A stretch of 11,297 nucleotides of DNA from Cyclobacteriaceae bacterium. GTDB lineage: Bacteria; Bacteroidota; Bacteroidia; Cytophagales; Cyclobacteriaceae. Within the stretch, counting starts at the first letter, position 1; each line of letters opens with the position of its first letter. Made by a program: the position numbers and the translations under genes. The DNA is taken from the NCBI GenBank assembly GCA_029880385.1, contig JAOUOM010000019.1, positions 1 to 11,297 on the forward strand. The letters run 5' to 3'. Below are positions 1 to 6,525 of this stretch, in pieces. Under the pieces are notes generated by a model. The model was not told the origin of the DNA, made no database searches, and saw only the letters and a list, made by a program, of their open reading frames with translations.

Positions 1-902
1 ATTACCGGGATACCAAAAGCAAAATAATCAAACAACTTGAGCGGGACGGTCAGGTATTGATTGAAAAATGTATTGTGGAGAGGTAAAAGCCCGACCTGCG
101 CCGAATGCAAGTACCCGGCCAGCTCGTTCTTATCTATCCAGCCGGTGATTTTTACATTTGCCGGCAGCACACCTTCCGGAAACCTTCGCGGAAAACCTGT
201 CACTTCCTCGTGTGTTTTTCCTCCGATGATCAACCATTCAACATCCTTTCCGAGCAATGGGATCAATTTTACAATCCGGTCTATGCCCAAACGTTCATTG
301 AGTGAGCCCACATACACGATCCTTTTTTTCCGAACACCCCCATGACGTTCCACCCGGGGTGCCCCGGTCCTGAAAACCCCAATTGGCACCTGAAGGTAGT
401 TGTTATACAATTTTTTTTGCTCCTGGTTCAAACAAACCAGACCATCCAGTCTGCGAAAGTATTTTTGTTCAATCCCGGACTTTGTCCGCCGCTTGTCCGG
501 GTTGATGTCTGTACGTAGCGACAGGTCATAAAAAAAATCATGGGTCTCAAAAAAATATTTATGCCTTCTGTTTTTCCACAGCATAAGATACAGCAGTGCT
601 TTGTGTGAACGCGTCAGGATCACCGAGGATGTTGATGTTTTCCGGACATACCAACCGGCCCGGAGGTAAAACCACAAATGGCTTTTTCCCCTGACAGCTA
701 TGACCGTAAGATTGTCCGGCCAACTTGTTAAACCAAATTTCCGACGGATGAGCATCTGGCCATTTTCGTTTGAACGATTCATCACGATCAATGTGACGGC
801 TGCCCCGGCATGGGCCAGGCTCAGCGCGTTATTGATCACAAAGGTGGCCGAAGTGTCGTTGGCTGCCAGGTCAGTTGTATGGATGTAGATCAGGTTTGTC
901 AT
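1..902 (-). CDS. Glycosyltransferase, GT4-like (GT-B fold), C-terminus cut off by the window edge
   Basis: The frame is open from an ATG at 902 down to base 1 (300 codons, no stop), so the gene is partial at its C-terminal end. The N-terminus (MTNLIYIHTTDLA) followed by a small-residue stretch (NNALSLAHAGAAVTLIV, about residues 24-40) fits the first Rossmann-like domain of a GT-B enzyme. Residues 194-200 (RIVYVGS) and about 223-227 (EWLIIGG) look like the start of the nucleotide-sugar-binding domain. KLFDYFAFGIPV at 289-300 matches the conserved family-4 donor-site segment (K-L-F-[DE]-Y-x-A-x-G-x-P-V). The full protein probably has about 370-400 residues. By family knowledge such enzymes transfer a sugar from an activated donor in cell-wall, capsule or LPS synthesis; donor and acceptor cannot be told. 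It lies on the same strand as ahcY, with a terminator directly before its start codon and no visible ribosome binding site. Confidence 0.82.
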   Translation of the reverse strand, partial: MTNLIYIHTTDLAANDTSATFVINNALSLAHAGAAVTLIVMNRSNENGQMLIRRKFGLTSWPDNLTVIAVRGKSHLWFYLRAGWYVRKTSTSSVILTRSHKALLYLMLWKNRRHKYFFETHDFFYDLSLRTDINPDKRRTKSGIEQKYFRRLDGLVCLNQEQKKLYNNYLQVPIGVFRTGAPRVERHGGVRKKRIVYVGSLNERLGIDRIVKLIPLLGKDVEWLIIGGKTHEEVTGFPRRFPEGVLPANVKITGWIDKNELAGYLHSAQVGLLPLHNTFFNQYLTVPLKLFDYFAFGIPV

Positions 903-928
903 AAAAAAAGACCGTCAATTTGACGGCC
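903..928 (-). terminator. Intrinsic terminator after ahcY, abutting the glycosyltransferase start
   Basis: Read on the minus strand, GGCCGTCA pairs with TGACGGTC (8 bp including one G-U) around a 3-nt loop and is followed by seven T residues (909 to 903). The T-tract ends immediately before the ATG at 902. It begins 23 bp after the ahcY stop codon. Readthrough, or a promoter inside the 49-bp gap, would be needed to express the downstream gene. Confidence 0.75.
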
Positions 929-951
929 TTCAAGTTAATGGTTTCTGTTAA

Positions 952-2259
952 TTAATACCTGTAATACTCAGGTTTGAAAGGACCCTCAACGGTCACACCA
1001 ATGTATTTTGCCTGTTCTTCGGTCAAAACATCCAGCTCCACACCAATTTTCTCAAGATGCAGGGCCGCCACTTTTTCGTCCAGATGCTTGGGAAGTGTAT
1101 AAACCGCATTTTCATAGTTAGCGGCATTGTTCCACAACTCAATTTGCGCCAGGGTCTGGTTTGTAAATGAATTGGACATCACAAAGGAAGGGTGACCAGT
1201 CGCCACACCAAGATTGACCAAACGGCCTTCCGCAAGGAGAATCACGTCTTTGCCTTTAATGGTATACATGTCTACCTGTGGCTTGATCTCTATTTTCGAC
1301 TGACCGTGGTTTTTATTAAGCCATGCCATGTCGATTTCATTGTCAAAATGACCGATGTTGCAAACGATCGCCTTGTCTTTCATGGCCATAAAATGCTCGG
1401 CCCTGATGATATCCTTATTTCCGGTAGCCGTTACAATTATATCTGCACGTGGGACGGCATTTTCCATTTTCTTTACTTCAAAGCCATCCATAGCTGCCTG
1501 TAACGCACAAATCGGATCTATTTCTGTCACGATAACGCGTACTCCTGCCCCACGTAACGAAGCGGCAGAACCTTTTCCTACATCACCATAGCCAGCCACT
1601 ACGGCTACTTTGCCAGCCAACATGATATCGGTACCCCGTCGGATCGCATCTACCAGCGATTCCTTACAGCCGTATTTGTTGTCAAATTTTGATTTTGTGA
1701 CCGAATCGTTCACGTTAATGGCGGGCATAGGCAAGGTCCCGTTTTTCATACGCTCATACAATCGGTGGACACCCGTTGTAGTTTCTTCGGACAGTCCTTT
1801 GATATCAGCCACCAGTTGTGGGTAATCGTCCAATACCATATTGGTCAGGTCGCCACCATCATCCAGAATCATGTTTAGGGGCTTACCGTCAGGAAATGCA
1901 TGCAAGGTTTGTTCGATACACCAGTTAAATTCTTCTTCATTCATGCCTTTCCAGGCAAAAACAGGTATGCCGGCCTTGGCAATGGCTGCTGCTGCATGAT
2001 CTTGTGTCGAAAAAATATTGCATGAAGACCAGGTTACTTCAGCTCCCAATGCAACCAGTGTTTCGATCAATACAGCTGTTTGAATCGTCATATGCAAGCA
2101 TCCGGCGATGCGGGCACCTTTGAGTGGCTGGCTGGGGCCATATTCTTGTCTCAACGCCATTAATCCCGGCATTTCTGCCTCGGCCAATCGTATTTCCTTA
2201 CGTCCCCAGTCTGCCAGGGCGATATCCTTTACTTTGTAATTCACTTTTTCTTCCGTCAT
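952..2259 (-). CDS. ahcY: Adenosylhomocysteinase (S-adenosyl-L-homocysteine hydrolase)
   Basis: This cytosolic NAD-dependent enzyme reversibly splits S-adenosylhomocysteine into adenosine and homocysteine, removing the inhibitory by-product of SAM-dependent methylation and feeding the methionine cycle. The 435-residue length and full-length similarity are typical. His56 (CLHMTIQTA), Asp134, Glu159, Lys189, Asp193-Asn194 and Cys198 (DSVTKSKFDN..GC) match the catalytic set known from the human enzyme. GYGDVGKG at 223-230 is the NAD-binding loop, NIGHFDNE at 301-308 carries the conserved His304, and the C-terminal PFKPEYYRY supplies the Lys429/Tyr433 pair that reaches into the neighbouring subunit's NAD site. 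It lacks the roughly 40-residue insertion found in some bacterial and plant forms. The ATG start has a TAnnTTTG promoter box 19 bp upstream, and a terminator lies downstream. The minus-strand neighbour birA ends 41 bp upstream. Confidence 0.97.
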   Translation of the reverse strand: MTEEKVNYKVKDIALADWGRKEIRLAEAEMPGLMALRQEYGPSQPLKGARIAGCLHMTIQTAVLIETLVALGAEVTWSSCNIFSTQDHAAAAIAKAGIPVFAWKGMNEEEFNWCIEQTLHAFPDGKPLNMILDDGGDLTNMVLDDYPQLVADIKGLSEETTTGVHRLYERMKNGTLPMPAINVNDSVTKSKFDNKYGCKESLVDAIRRGTDIMLAGKVAVVAGYGDVGKGSAASLRGAGVRVIVTEIDPICALQAAMDGFEVKKMENAVPRADIIVTATGNKDIIRAEHFMAMKDKAIVCNIGHFDNEIDMAWLNKNHGQSKIEIKPQVDMYTIKGKDVILLAEGRLVNLGVATGHPSFVMSNSFTNQTLAQIELWNNAANYENAVYTLPKHLDEKVAALHLEKIGVELDVLTEEQAKYIGVTVEGPFKPEYYRY

Positions 2260-2278
2260 TGCTTAACTTTTCAACCGG

Positions 2279-2286
2279 CAAAGGTA
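2279..2286 (-). promoter_or_regulatory. Bacteroidota-type -7 promoter element for ahcY
   Basis: The minus strand reads TACCTTTG, a perfect match to TAnnTTTG, ending 19 bp before the ahcY ATG. This implies a leader of only about 12-16 nt. No clear TTG element is seen at the usual -33 distance, so the call rests on the -7 box and its position. Confidence 0.6.
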
Positions 2287-2300
2287 AAAAAAATATGTAC

Positions 2301-3059
2301 CTATCGAATGAAGATCAACTCTTTTATGGTGTAACATACGGTTCTGTCATGTTTTTCGATAACCAGGCACCCTTTTTCGTCAATCCCCCGCAATGTTCCA
2401 CTAAATTCCCCTCCTGCATCACGAAAAACCCGCCGCTCGTCTTTCCAGCGGAGGTGCTGGTGGTAATAGGCATATAGTTCGTGTTCATTTCCGTCCTTGA
2501 GTACCGCATACCATTTTTCCAGTAGCAAAAGCACCTGCTCCAGTACTTCGTCACGAATCACCTGCTGGCCGGTTTCATTCCACAATGAGGTCGCCTGTAC
2601 ATCTCCGAAATCCCGCTGGTTCAGGTTTACACCCATTCCCAAGACGGCATATTCCATGCGGTGCCCCATCAAACTGGACTCGCACAATATACCTGCAGCC
2701 TTACGGTTGTTTAGATAAATATCGTTTGGCCATTTGATCTCCACTTTGTCAACCTGCCAATGTGCTAACGCCTGGTGAAGGGCATTGGCTGTCATGAGGG
2801 TGAGCAAGTACTGGCGATCCAGCGGCAGAAAGGAAGGTTTGATCAAAAGGGAAAACAACAGGTTTTTCCCTGGCTCACTGACCCACGAGCTTCCGCGCTG
2901 GCCTTTGCCGTGACTTTGATAATCCGCGACTACCACATGACCTTCTTTTGCCATTTTTTGCCGTGCCAATTGGAGCAAAAAATCATTGGTGGAATGACAA
3001 TCTGGCAGATAATCGATATTTTTCCCTGCAAAGAGGGTTTTGGCAAAGAATTTATGCAA
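2301..3059 (-). CDS. birA: Biotin--[acetyl-CoA-carboxylase] ligase, monofunctional (no DNA-binding domain)
   Basis: The enzyme activates biotin as biotinyl-5'-AMP and attaches it to a lysine on biotin carboxyl carrier domains such as that of acetyl-CoA carboxylase. GKGQRGSSW at 51-59 is the biotinyl-AMP-binding loop (GRGRRG in E. coli). KWPND at 109-113, Lys120 in RKAAGIL, and GMGVNLN at 141-147 are further active-site signatures. With 252 residues, and the catalytic domain starting near residue 1, it lacks the N-terminal helix-turn-helix of E. coli BirA, so it should not act as a repressor (class I type). The start codon is TTG at 3059; an in-frame TAA two codons upstream and no in-frame ATG until codon 36 make this the only sensible start. 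It is divergent from rsfS across a 44-bp spacer and lies 41 bp upstream of ahcY. Confidence 0.93.
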   Translation of the reverse strand: MHKFFAKTLFAGKNIDYLPDCHSTNDFLLQLARQKMAKEGHVVVADYQSHGKGQRGSSWVSEPGKNLLFSLLIKPSFLPLDRQYLLTLMTANALHQALAHWQVDKVEIKWPNDIYLNNRKAAGILCESSLMGHRMEYAVLGMGVNLNQRDFGDVQATSLWNETGQQVIRDEVLEQVLLLLEKWYAVLKDGNEHELYAYYHQHLRWKDERRVFRDAGGEFSGTLRGIDEKGCLVIEKHDRTVCYTIKELIFIR

Positions 3060-3070
3060 TGTTTATTTTG

Positions 3071-3078
3071 TAGTTTTG
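3071..3078 (+). promoter_or_regulatory. Bacteroidota-type -7 promoter element for rsfS-ftsH
   Basis: TAGTTTTG matches TAnnTTTG exactly and sits 25 bp before the rsfS ATG, giving an expected leader of about 20 nt. No TTG is seen about 19 bp further upstream. No TAnnTTTG is found between rsfS and ftsH, so this box probably serves both genes. Confidence 0.55.
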
Positions 3079-3081
3079 GGG

Positions 3082-3089
3082 TAAAATTA
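3082..3089 (-). promoter_or_regulatory. Possible -7 promoter element for birA, overlapping the rsfS leader
   Basis: The minus strand reads TAATTTTA, one mismatch from TAnnTTTG, with a TTG 22 bp upstream (inside the rsfS start) that could act as the -33 element. It ends 22 bp before the birA TTG start. Together with the rsfS box at 3071-3078 it would make a pair of closely interleaved divergent promoters. Confidence 0.3.
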
Positions 3090-3103
3090 GGAAACAAGAT
3101 TAA

Positions 3104-3478
3104 ATGCTGAACAAGAATGATGAAGCTTTCACGAGCCAGCAAATGAGTGAGTTTGTGGTTCAGGGAATGCTAGAGAAGAAAGCTTCGGATGTCGTAGTAC
3201 TAGACTTACGGGGGATCAAACATGCCATAGCCGACTATTTTGTGATCTGTTCAGGTAATTCTGACACACAAATTGAAGCCATATCAGACTCCATCGAAGA
3301 GCAGGTAAGAAAATCATCCAAGCAAAAACCCTGGAAACGGGAGGGTTTTCAGAACAGGGAATGGATACTCATCGATTATGTGGATGTAGTGGCTCATGTT
3401 TTTACAGAAGAAAAAAGGGCTTTTTATGGACTGGAAGATTTATGGGCAGATGCCAAAATCACATTAATCCAGGATTAA
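3104..3478 (+). CDS. rsfS: Ribosomal silencing factor RsfS (YbeB/Iojap family)
   Basis: RsfS binds protein L14 (uL14) of the large ribosomal subunit and blocks joining with the small subunit, lowering translation under starvation or in stationary phase. The 124-residue protein is the usual bacterial size. The family signatures are all present: DLRGIKHAIADYFVICSG (34-51) followed by SDTQIEAI, then EGFQNREWILIDYVDVVAHVF (80-100) and RAFYGLEDLWADA (105-117). The ATG start is preceded by an A-rich, Shine-Dalgarno-free leader and a TAnnTTTG box. ftsH follows 62 bp downstream on the same strand; rsfS-ftsH is a recurrent pair in Bacteroidota (family knowledge), so co-transcription is likely. Confidence 0.95.
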   Translation: MLNKNDEAFTSQQMSEFVVQGMLEKKASDVVVLDLRGIKHAIADYFVICSGNSDTQIEAISDSIEEQVRKSSKQKPWKREGFQNREWILIDYVDVVAHVFTEEKRAFYGLEDLWADAKITLIQD

Positions 3479-3540
3479 CCGAACTAATCACAGTTATCAA
3501 CGTTTTAGAATAGATTATTTTTTATCGTAAAAAAAGATAA

Positions 3541-5616
3541 ATGGCAGATAAACCAAGACAAAACAAAAATATGATGGGAACACCCGGTCGAAACAACTAC
3601 CAGATGTGGGTTCTCATCGTAATCATTGCCACCATATTTGGGTACACCTATCTAAGCAAAAGCAATACCGCCATAGAAATCTCAGACAGGAAGTTTGAGC
3701 AGATGATGATGAGCAATGACGTGAAACGTGTCGTAATCATCAAGAACAAGGATATTGTAGAGGTGACACTCAAAGAAGAGGCCTTGCAGAACTCAAAATA
3801 CAAGCTTCAGCTGGAAAACCAGCCCTTTGCCACCTCCCCCATCACCGGGCCACATTTTTATTTCAAAATACTGGATTCCAACATCTTCAACGAAGACTTC
3901 AAACGTATCAATTCGAAGCTTCCCGAAGAGCAAAAAATCGGATTGGAAGTAGATGAAAAATCGGATTTTTCTGATTTTATTTTTACCTACGGGTTTTTCT
4001 TCCTCCTCATATTTGGTTTTTGGTTTTTGATGCGCCGCATGACAGGTGGTGGCGGACCCGGCGGCCAAATTTTCAATATTGGAAAATCCCGGGCCGCTCT
4101 ATTCGATGCTGAAAATAAGGTGAAAATCACCTTTAAGGATGTTGCGGGACTGGATGAGGCCAAAGAAGAAATCCGGGAGATTGTTGAATTCCTGAAAAAT
4201 CCGGGAAAATTCACCAAACTAGGAGGCAAAATACCAAAAGGTGCCCTGCTTGTAGGCCCTCCGGGCACAGGCAAAACCCTTCTGGCAAAAGCCGTCGCCG
4301 GCGAAGCTGCCGTGCCTTTCTTTACCCTCTCTGGTTCTGATTTTGTAGAAATGTTTGTGGGCGTAGGTGCTGCACGTGTACGGGATCTATTTAAACAAGC
4401 CAAAGAAAAGGCTCCATGTATCGTTTTTATAGACGAAATTGATGCCATCGGTCGTTCGCGCGGACGTGGCCAAATGCCCGGATCCAACGACGAAAGGGAA
4501 AATACACTTAACTCCCTCCTGGTCGAAATGGACGGTTTTGCCACCGATGCAGGTGTCATCATACTCGCTGCTACCAACCGCCCCGATGTGCTCGATACAG
4601 CCCTTATGAGACCCGGTCGCTTTGACAGGCAGATCAGTATTGACAAACCTGACATTGTCGGCAGGGAAGCGATCTTCAAAGTTCATCTCCAGCCCATCAA
4701 AACAAACGAAGAAGTAGACGCGAAAAAATTATCGGCACAAACTCCCGGCTTTGCAGGTGCGGAAATTGCCAATGTATGCAACGAAGCTGCCCTAATTGCA
4801 GCGCGACGCAACAAAGACAAGGTAGACATGAATGATTTCCAGGATGCCATTGACCGTGTCATTGGTGGACTGGAGAAGAAAAGCAAGATCATTTCGCCCG
4901 AAGAAAAGAAAATCGTGGCCTATCACGAGGCGGGCCATGCCATTGCCGGCTGGTACCTCGAACATGCCGACCCATTGGTAAAAGTAAGCATCGTACCACG
5001 AGGTGTGGCCGCACTTGGTTATGCCCAATACCTGCCCAAAGAGCAATTCCTCTACCAGACCGAACAATTGATTGATCAAATGTGCATGGCTCTTGGCGGA
5101 CGTGCAGCTGAAGAATTGATATTTAATAAAATATCCACCGGTGCACTCAGCGATCTGGAGCGTATCACAAAACTGGCCTACTCCATCGTCACGGTCTATG
5201 GCATGAATGACAAAATTGGGAATCTGTCCTTTTACGACTCAAAACAGTCCGAATACAATTTCACCAAACCGTATTCGGAAGCAACAGCCCAATTGATAGA
5301 CCAGGAAGTCAAGCAATTGATAGACGATGCGTATCAGCGTACCATTAATTTATTGAAAGATAAAAAGGAACAGTTGGAGATCATTGCCGGTGAACTGCTC
5401 GACAAAGAAATTATATTCCAGAACGATCTGGAGCGGTTGATTGGAAAACGACCCTTTGAACGACAAACCACCTATCAGGAATTTACCAACCGTCAGGACA
5501 AGGAAGAAAAAGAACCTACCACTGATTCCCAACTGGAAGACATCAAAAAAGCCGTGAAGGAAGATGTGGAAAAAGAAGAACAAAATCAGACAGAAGTAAA
5601 CGAAAAAGCCGGGTAA
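3541..5616 (+). CDS. ftsH: ATP-dependent zinc metalloprotease FtsH
   Basis: This membrane-anchored AAA+ protease degrades damaged or unassembled membrane proteins and selected cytosolic regulators. Two membrane segments (about 22-38 and 147-164) flank a periplasmic domain. The AAA+ module has Walker A GPPGTGKT (239-246), the pore loop MFVGVG (271-276), Walker B IVFIDEID (294-301) and the second region of homology with arginine fingers (ATNRPDVLDTALMRPGRFDR, 344-363). The peptidase domain carries HEAGH (462-466) and the third zinc ligand, probably Asp538 in STGALSDLER. The 691 residues are normal for the phylum. The last 45 or so residues form a charged, Glu/Lys-rich tail of low complexity. 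The ATG is preceded by an A-rich leader without a Shine-Dalgarno sequence. The stop codon lies in the loop of the downstream terminator, and lpxH begins 138 bp later. Confidence 0.98.
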   Translation: MADKPRQNKNMMGTPGRNNYQMWVLIVIIATIFGYTYLSKSNTAIEISDRKFEQMMMSNDVKRVVIIKNKDIVEVTLKEEALQNSKYKLQLENQPFATSPITGPHFYFKILDSNIFNEDFKRINSKLPEEQKIGLEVDEKSDFSDFIFTYGFFFLLIFGFWFLMRRMTGGGGPGGQIFNIGKSRAALFDAENKVKITFKDVAGLDEAKEEIREIVEFLKNPGKFTKLGGKIPKGALLVGPPGTGKTLLAKAVAGEAAVPFFTLSGSDFVEMFVGVGAARVRDLFKQAKEKAPCIVFIDEIDAIGRSRGRGQMPGSNDERENTLNSLLVEMDGFATDAGVIILAATNRPDVLDTALMRPGRFDRQISIDKPDIVGREAIFKVHLQPIKTNEEVDAKKLSAQTPGFAGAEIANVCNEAALIAARRNKDKVDMNDFQDAIDRVIGGLEKKSKIISPEEKKIVAYHEAGHAIAGWYLEHADPLVKVSIVPRGVAALGYAQYLPKEQFLYQTEQLIDQMCMALGGRAAEELIFNKISTGALSDLERITKLAYSIVTVYGMNDKIGNLSFYDSKQSEYNFTKPYSEATAQLIDQEVKQLIDDAYQRTINLLKDKKEQLEIIAGELLDKEIIFQNDLERLIGKRPFERQTTYQEFTNRQDKEEKEPTTDSQLEDIKKAVKEDVEKEEQNQTEVNEKAG

Positions 5617-5631
5617 TACCGGTTTTTTTTT
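5603..5631 (+). terminator. Intrinsic terminator overlapping the end of ftsH
   Basis: AAAAAGCCGG pairs with CCGGTTTTTT (four GC pairs, one G-U, then A-U pairs) around the 6-nt loop GTAATA, with a run of nine T residues at 5623-5631. The ftsH stop codon TAA (5614-5616) lies within the loop, so a terminating ribosome would cover the hairpin. Confidence 0.65.
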
Positions 5632-5647
5632 CTGCCGTAACCCTCCT

Positions 5648-5666
5648 GCTGAAAAAATCAGCTTTT
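5648..5666 (+). terminator. Second, weaker terminator-like hairpin downstream of ftsH
   Basis: GCTGA (5648-5652) and TCAGC (5658-5662) pair around five A residues and are followed by TTTTATT. It could be a back-up terminator. It coincides with the start of the signal-peptide-like micro-ORF at 5649, so the symmetry may instead be accidental. Confidence 0.35.
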
Positions 5667-5711
5667 ATTCTAGCCGTTCTTTTGTTCGGATCATTATCTT
5701 TCAGCTCCTAA
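5649..5711 (+). other. Signal-peptide-like micro-ORF without a standard start (possible gene relic)
   Basis: From CTG at 5649 the frame encodes 20 residues (LKKSAFILAV, then LLFGSLSFSS) before TAA. This has the look of a complete Bacteroidota secretion signal: two lysines, a hydrophobic core, and a serine-rich end where a lipoprotein cysteine would be expected. There is no ATG, GTG or TTG at its head and no continuation in frame. It may be the relic of a lipoprotein gene, a CTG-initiated small membrane peptide, or chance. It sits in the 138-bp spacer between ftsH and lpxH, which otherwise holds only terminator hairpins and the lpxH promoter box. Confidence 0.25.
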
Positions 5712-5741
5712 CACCCCTGGCTGAAATAGCAGGAACCGCTA

Positions 5742-5749
5742 TATTTTTG
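5742..5749 (+). promoter_or_regulatory. Bacteroidota-type -7 promoter element for lpxH
   Basis: TATTTTTG is a perfect TAnnTTTG match and ends only 5 bp before the lpxH ATG at 5755. At the usual distance the transcript would start at or within a few bases of the start codon, implying a leaderless or nearly leaderless mRNA. No -33 TTG is obvious. Confidence 0.45.
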
Positions 5750-5754
5750 CTTCT

Positions 5755-6525
5755 ATGAAGAAACTTTCAATCCCCGTAGTGCCCGGTCGCAGGATTTATT
5801 TTGCCAGCGATTTTCATTTGGGTGCACCCGATCGCATGCAAAGCCTTGAACGGGAACGAAAGATCATCCGCTGGCTGGATCAGGTAAAAAAAGACGCCGC
5901 AGCCATTTTTTTGGTCGGTGATATATTTGATTTCTGGTTCGAATACCCCCATGTGATCCCCAAAGGCTTTATACGGTTTCAGGGCAAATTGGCTGAAATC
6001 AGGGACATGGGGATTCCTCTGTATTTTTTTCATGGAAATCACGACATGTGGATGTTTGACTATTTTCAAAAAGAACTGGACATCCCCATTTACCGTGATT
6101 CATTGATACTGGAAACAGGTTCCCATCGACTCTTTATCGCCCACGGAGATGGGTTGGGCCCCGGTGACCACACATACAAGTTGCTGAAAAAAATCTTTCG
6201 AAGCCCGTTGGCACAATGGGCCTTTAAGTGGCTCCATCCCTCGCTGGGCATGGCCCTGGCCAATAGCTGGTCAGCAAAAAGCAGGATTGCCAATGACATA
6301 AAGGGCCATGACTATGACGAATCAAGCGAATGGCTGCTTGATTTTTGCAGAGAAATGGAAATCAAGGATCACCATGACTATTATATTTTCGGTCATCGCC
6401 ACCTACCCCTCGAAATCGAGGTAAGCCCTGCCAGCCAATACATAAACCTTGGCGAATGGGTGCTTGCCTGCACCTATGCTGCCTATGATGGCAAAACCGT
6501 AAACCTGCTCAAATTTGAAGGCTAG
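5755..6525 (+). CDS. lpxH: UDP-2,3-diacylglucosamine pyrophosphohydrolase LpxH (calcineurin-like phosphoesterase)
   Basis: LpxH cleaves UDP-2,3-diacylglucosamine to lipid X and UMP, the fourth step of lipid A synthesis, at the inner face of the cytoplasmic membrane. The 256-residue protein has the full metal-binding set of the family: DFH at 19-21, GDIFDFW at 55-61 (Asp56), GNHD at 94-97, His130 in AHGDG, and GHRH at 213-216. The arrangement matches LpxH rather than the membrane-bound LpxI or LpxG types. The region between AHGDG and GHRH (about 140-205) holds the basic, Trp-rich helical insertion expected to cap the lipid site. The start is the ATG at 5755, the only Met upstream of the DFH motif. 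The last 11 bp overlap the next gene's TTG start, which suggests translational coupling. Many Bacteroidota phosphoesterases of this kind are annotated only generically, but the motif set supports LpxH. Confidence 0.9.
   Translation: MKKLSIPVVPGRRIYFASDFHLGAPDRMQSLERERKIIRWLDQVKKDAAAIFLVGDIFDFWFEYPHVIPKGFIRFQGKLAEIRDMGIPLYFFHGNHDMWMFDYFQKELDIPIYRDSLILETGSHRLFIAHGDGLGPGDHTYKLLKKIFRSPLAQWAFKWLHPSLGMALANSWSAKSRIANDIKGHDYDESSEWLLDFCREMEIKDHHDYYIFGHRHLPLEIEVSPASQYINLGEWVLACTYAAYDGKTVNLLKFEG

Noticed and set aside
2260..2300. SAH- or SAM-responsive riboswitch upstream of ahcY
   Set aside because: The birA-ahcY gap is only 41 bp and the promoter box leaves a leader of about 15 nt, too short for a riboswitch.
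3479..3540. Promoter or terminator between rsfS and ftsH (TTTTTTA-TCG-TAAAAAA inverted repeat)
   Set aside because: The stem is purely A-T and weak, and no TAnnTTTG box is present, so the gap is better read as an AT-rich leader within an operon.
3987..4679. Long (230-codon) open frame on the minus strand within ftsH
   Set aside because: It lies wholly antisense to a strongly conserved AAA+ domain, and its Ser/Arg/Pro-rich translation is typical of a codon-bias shadow.
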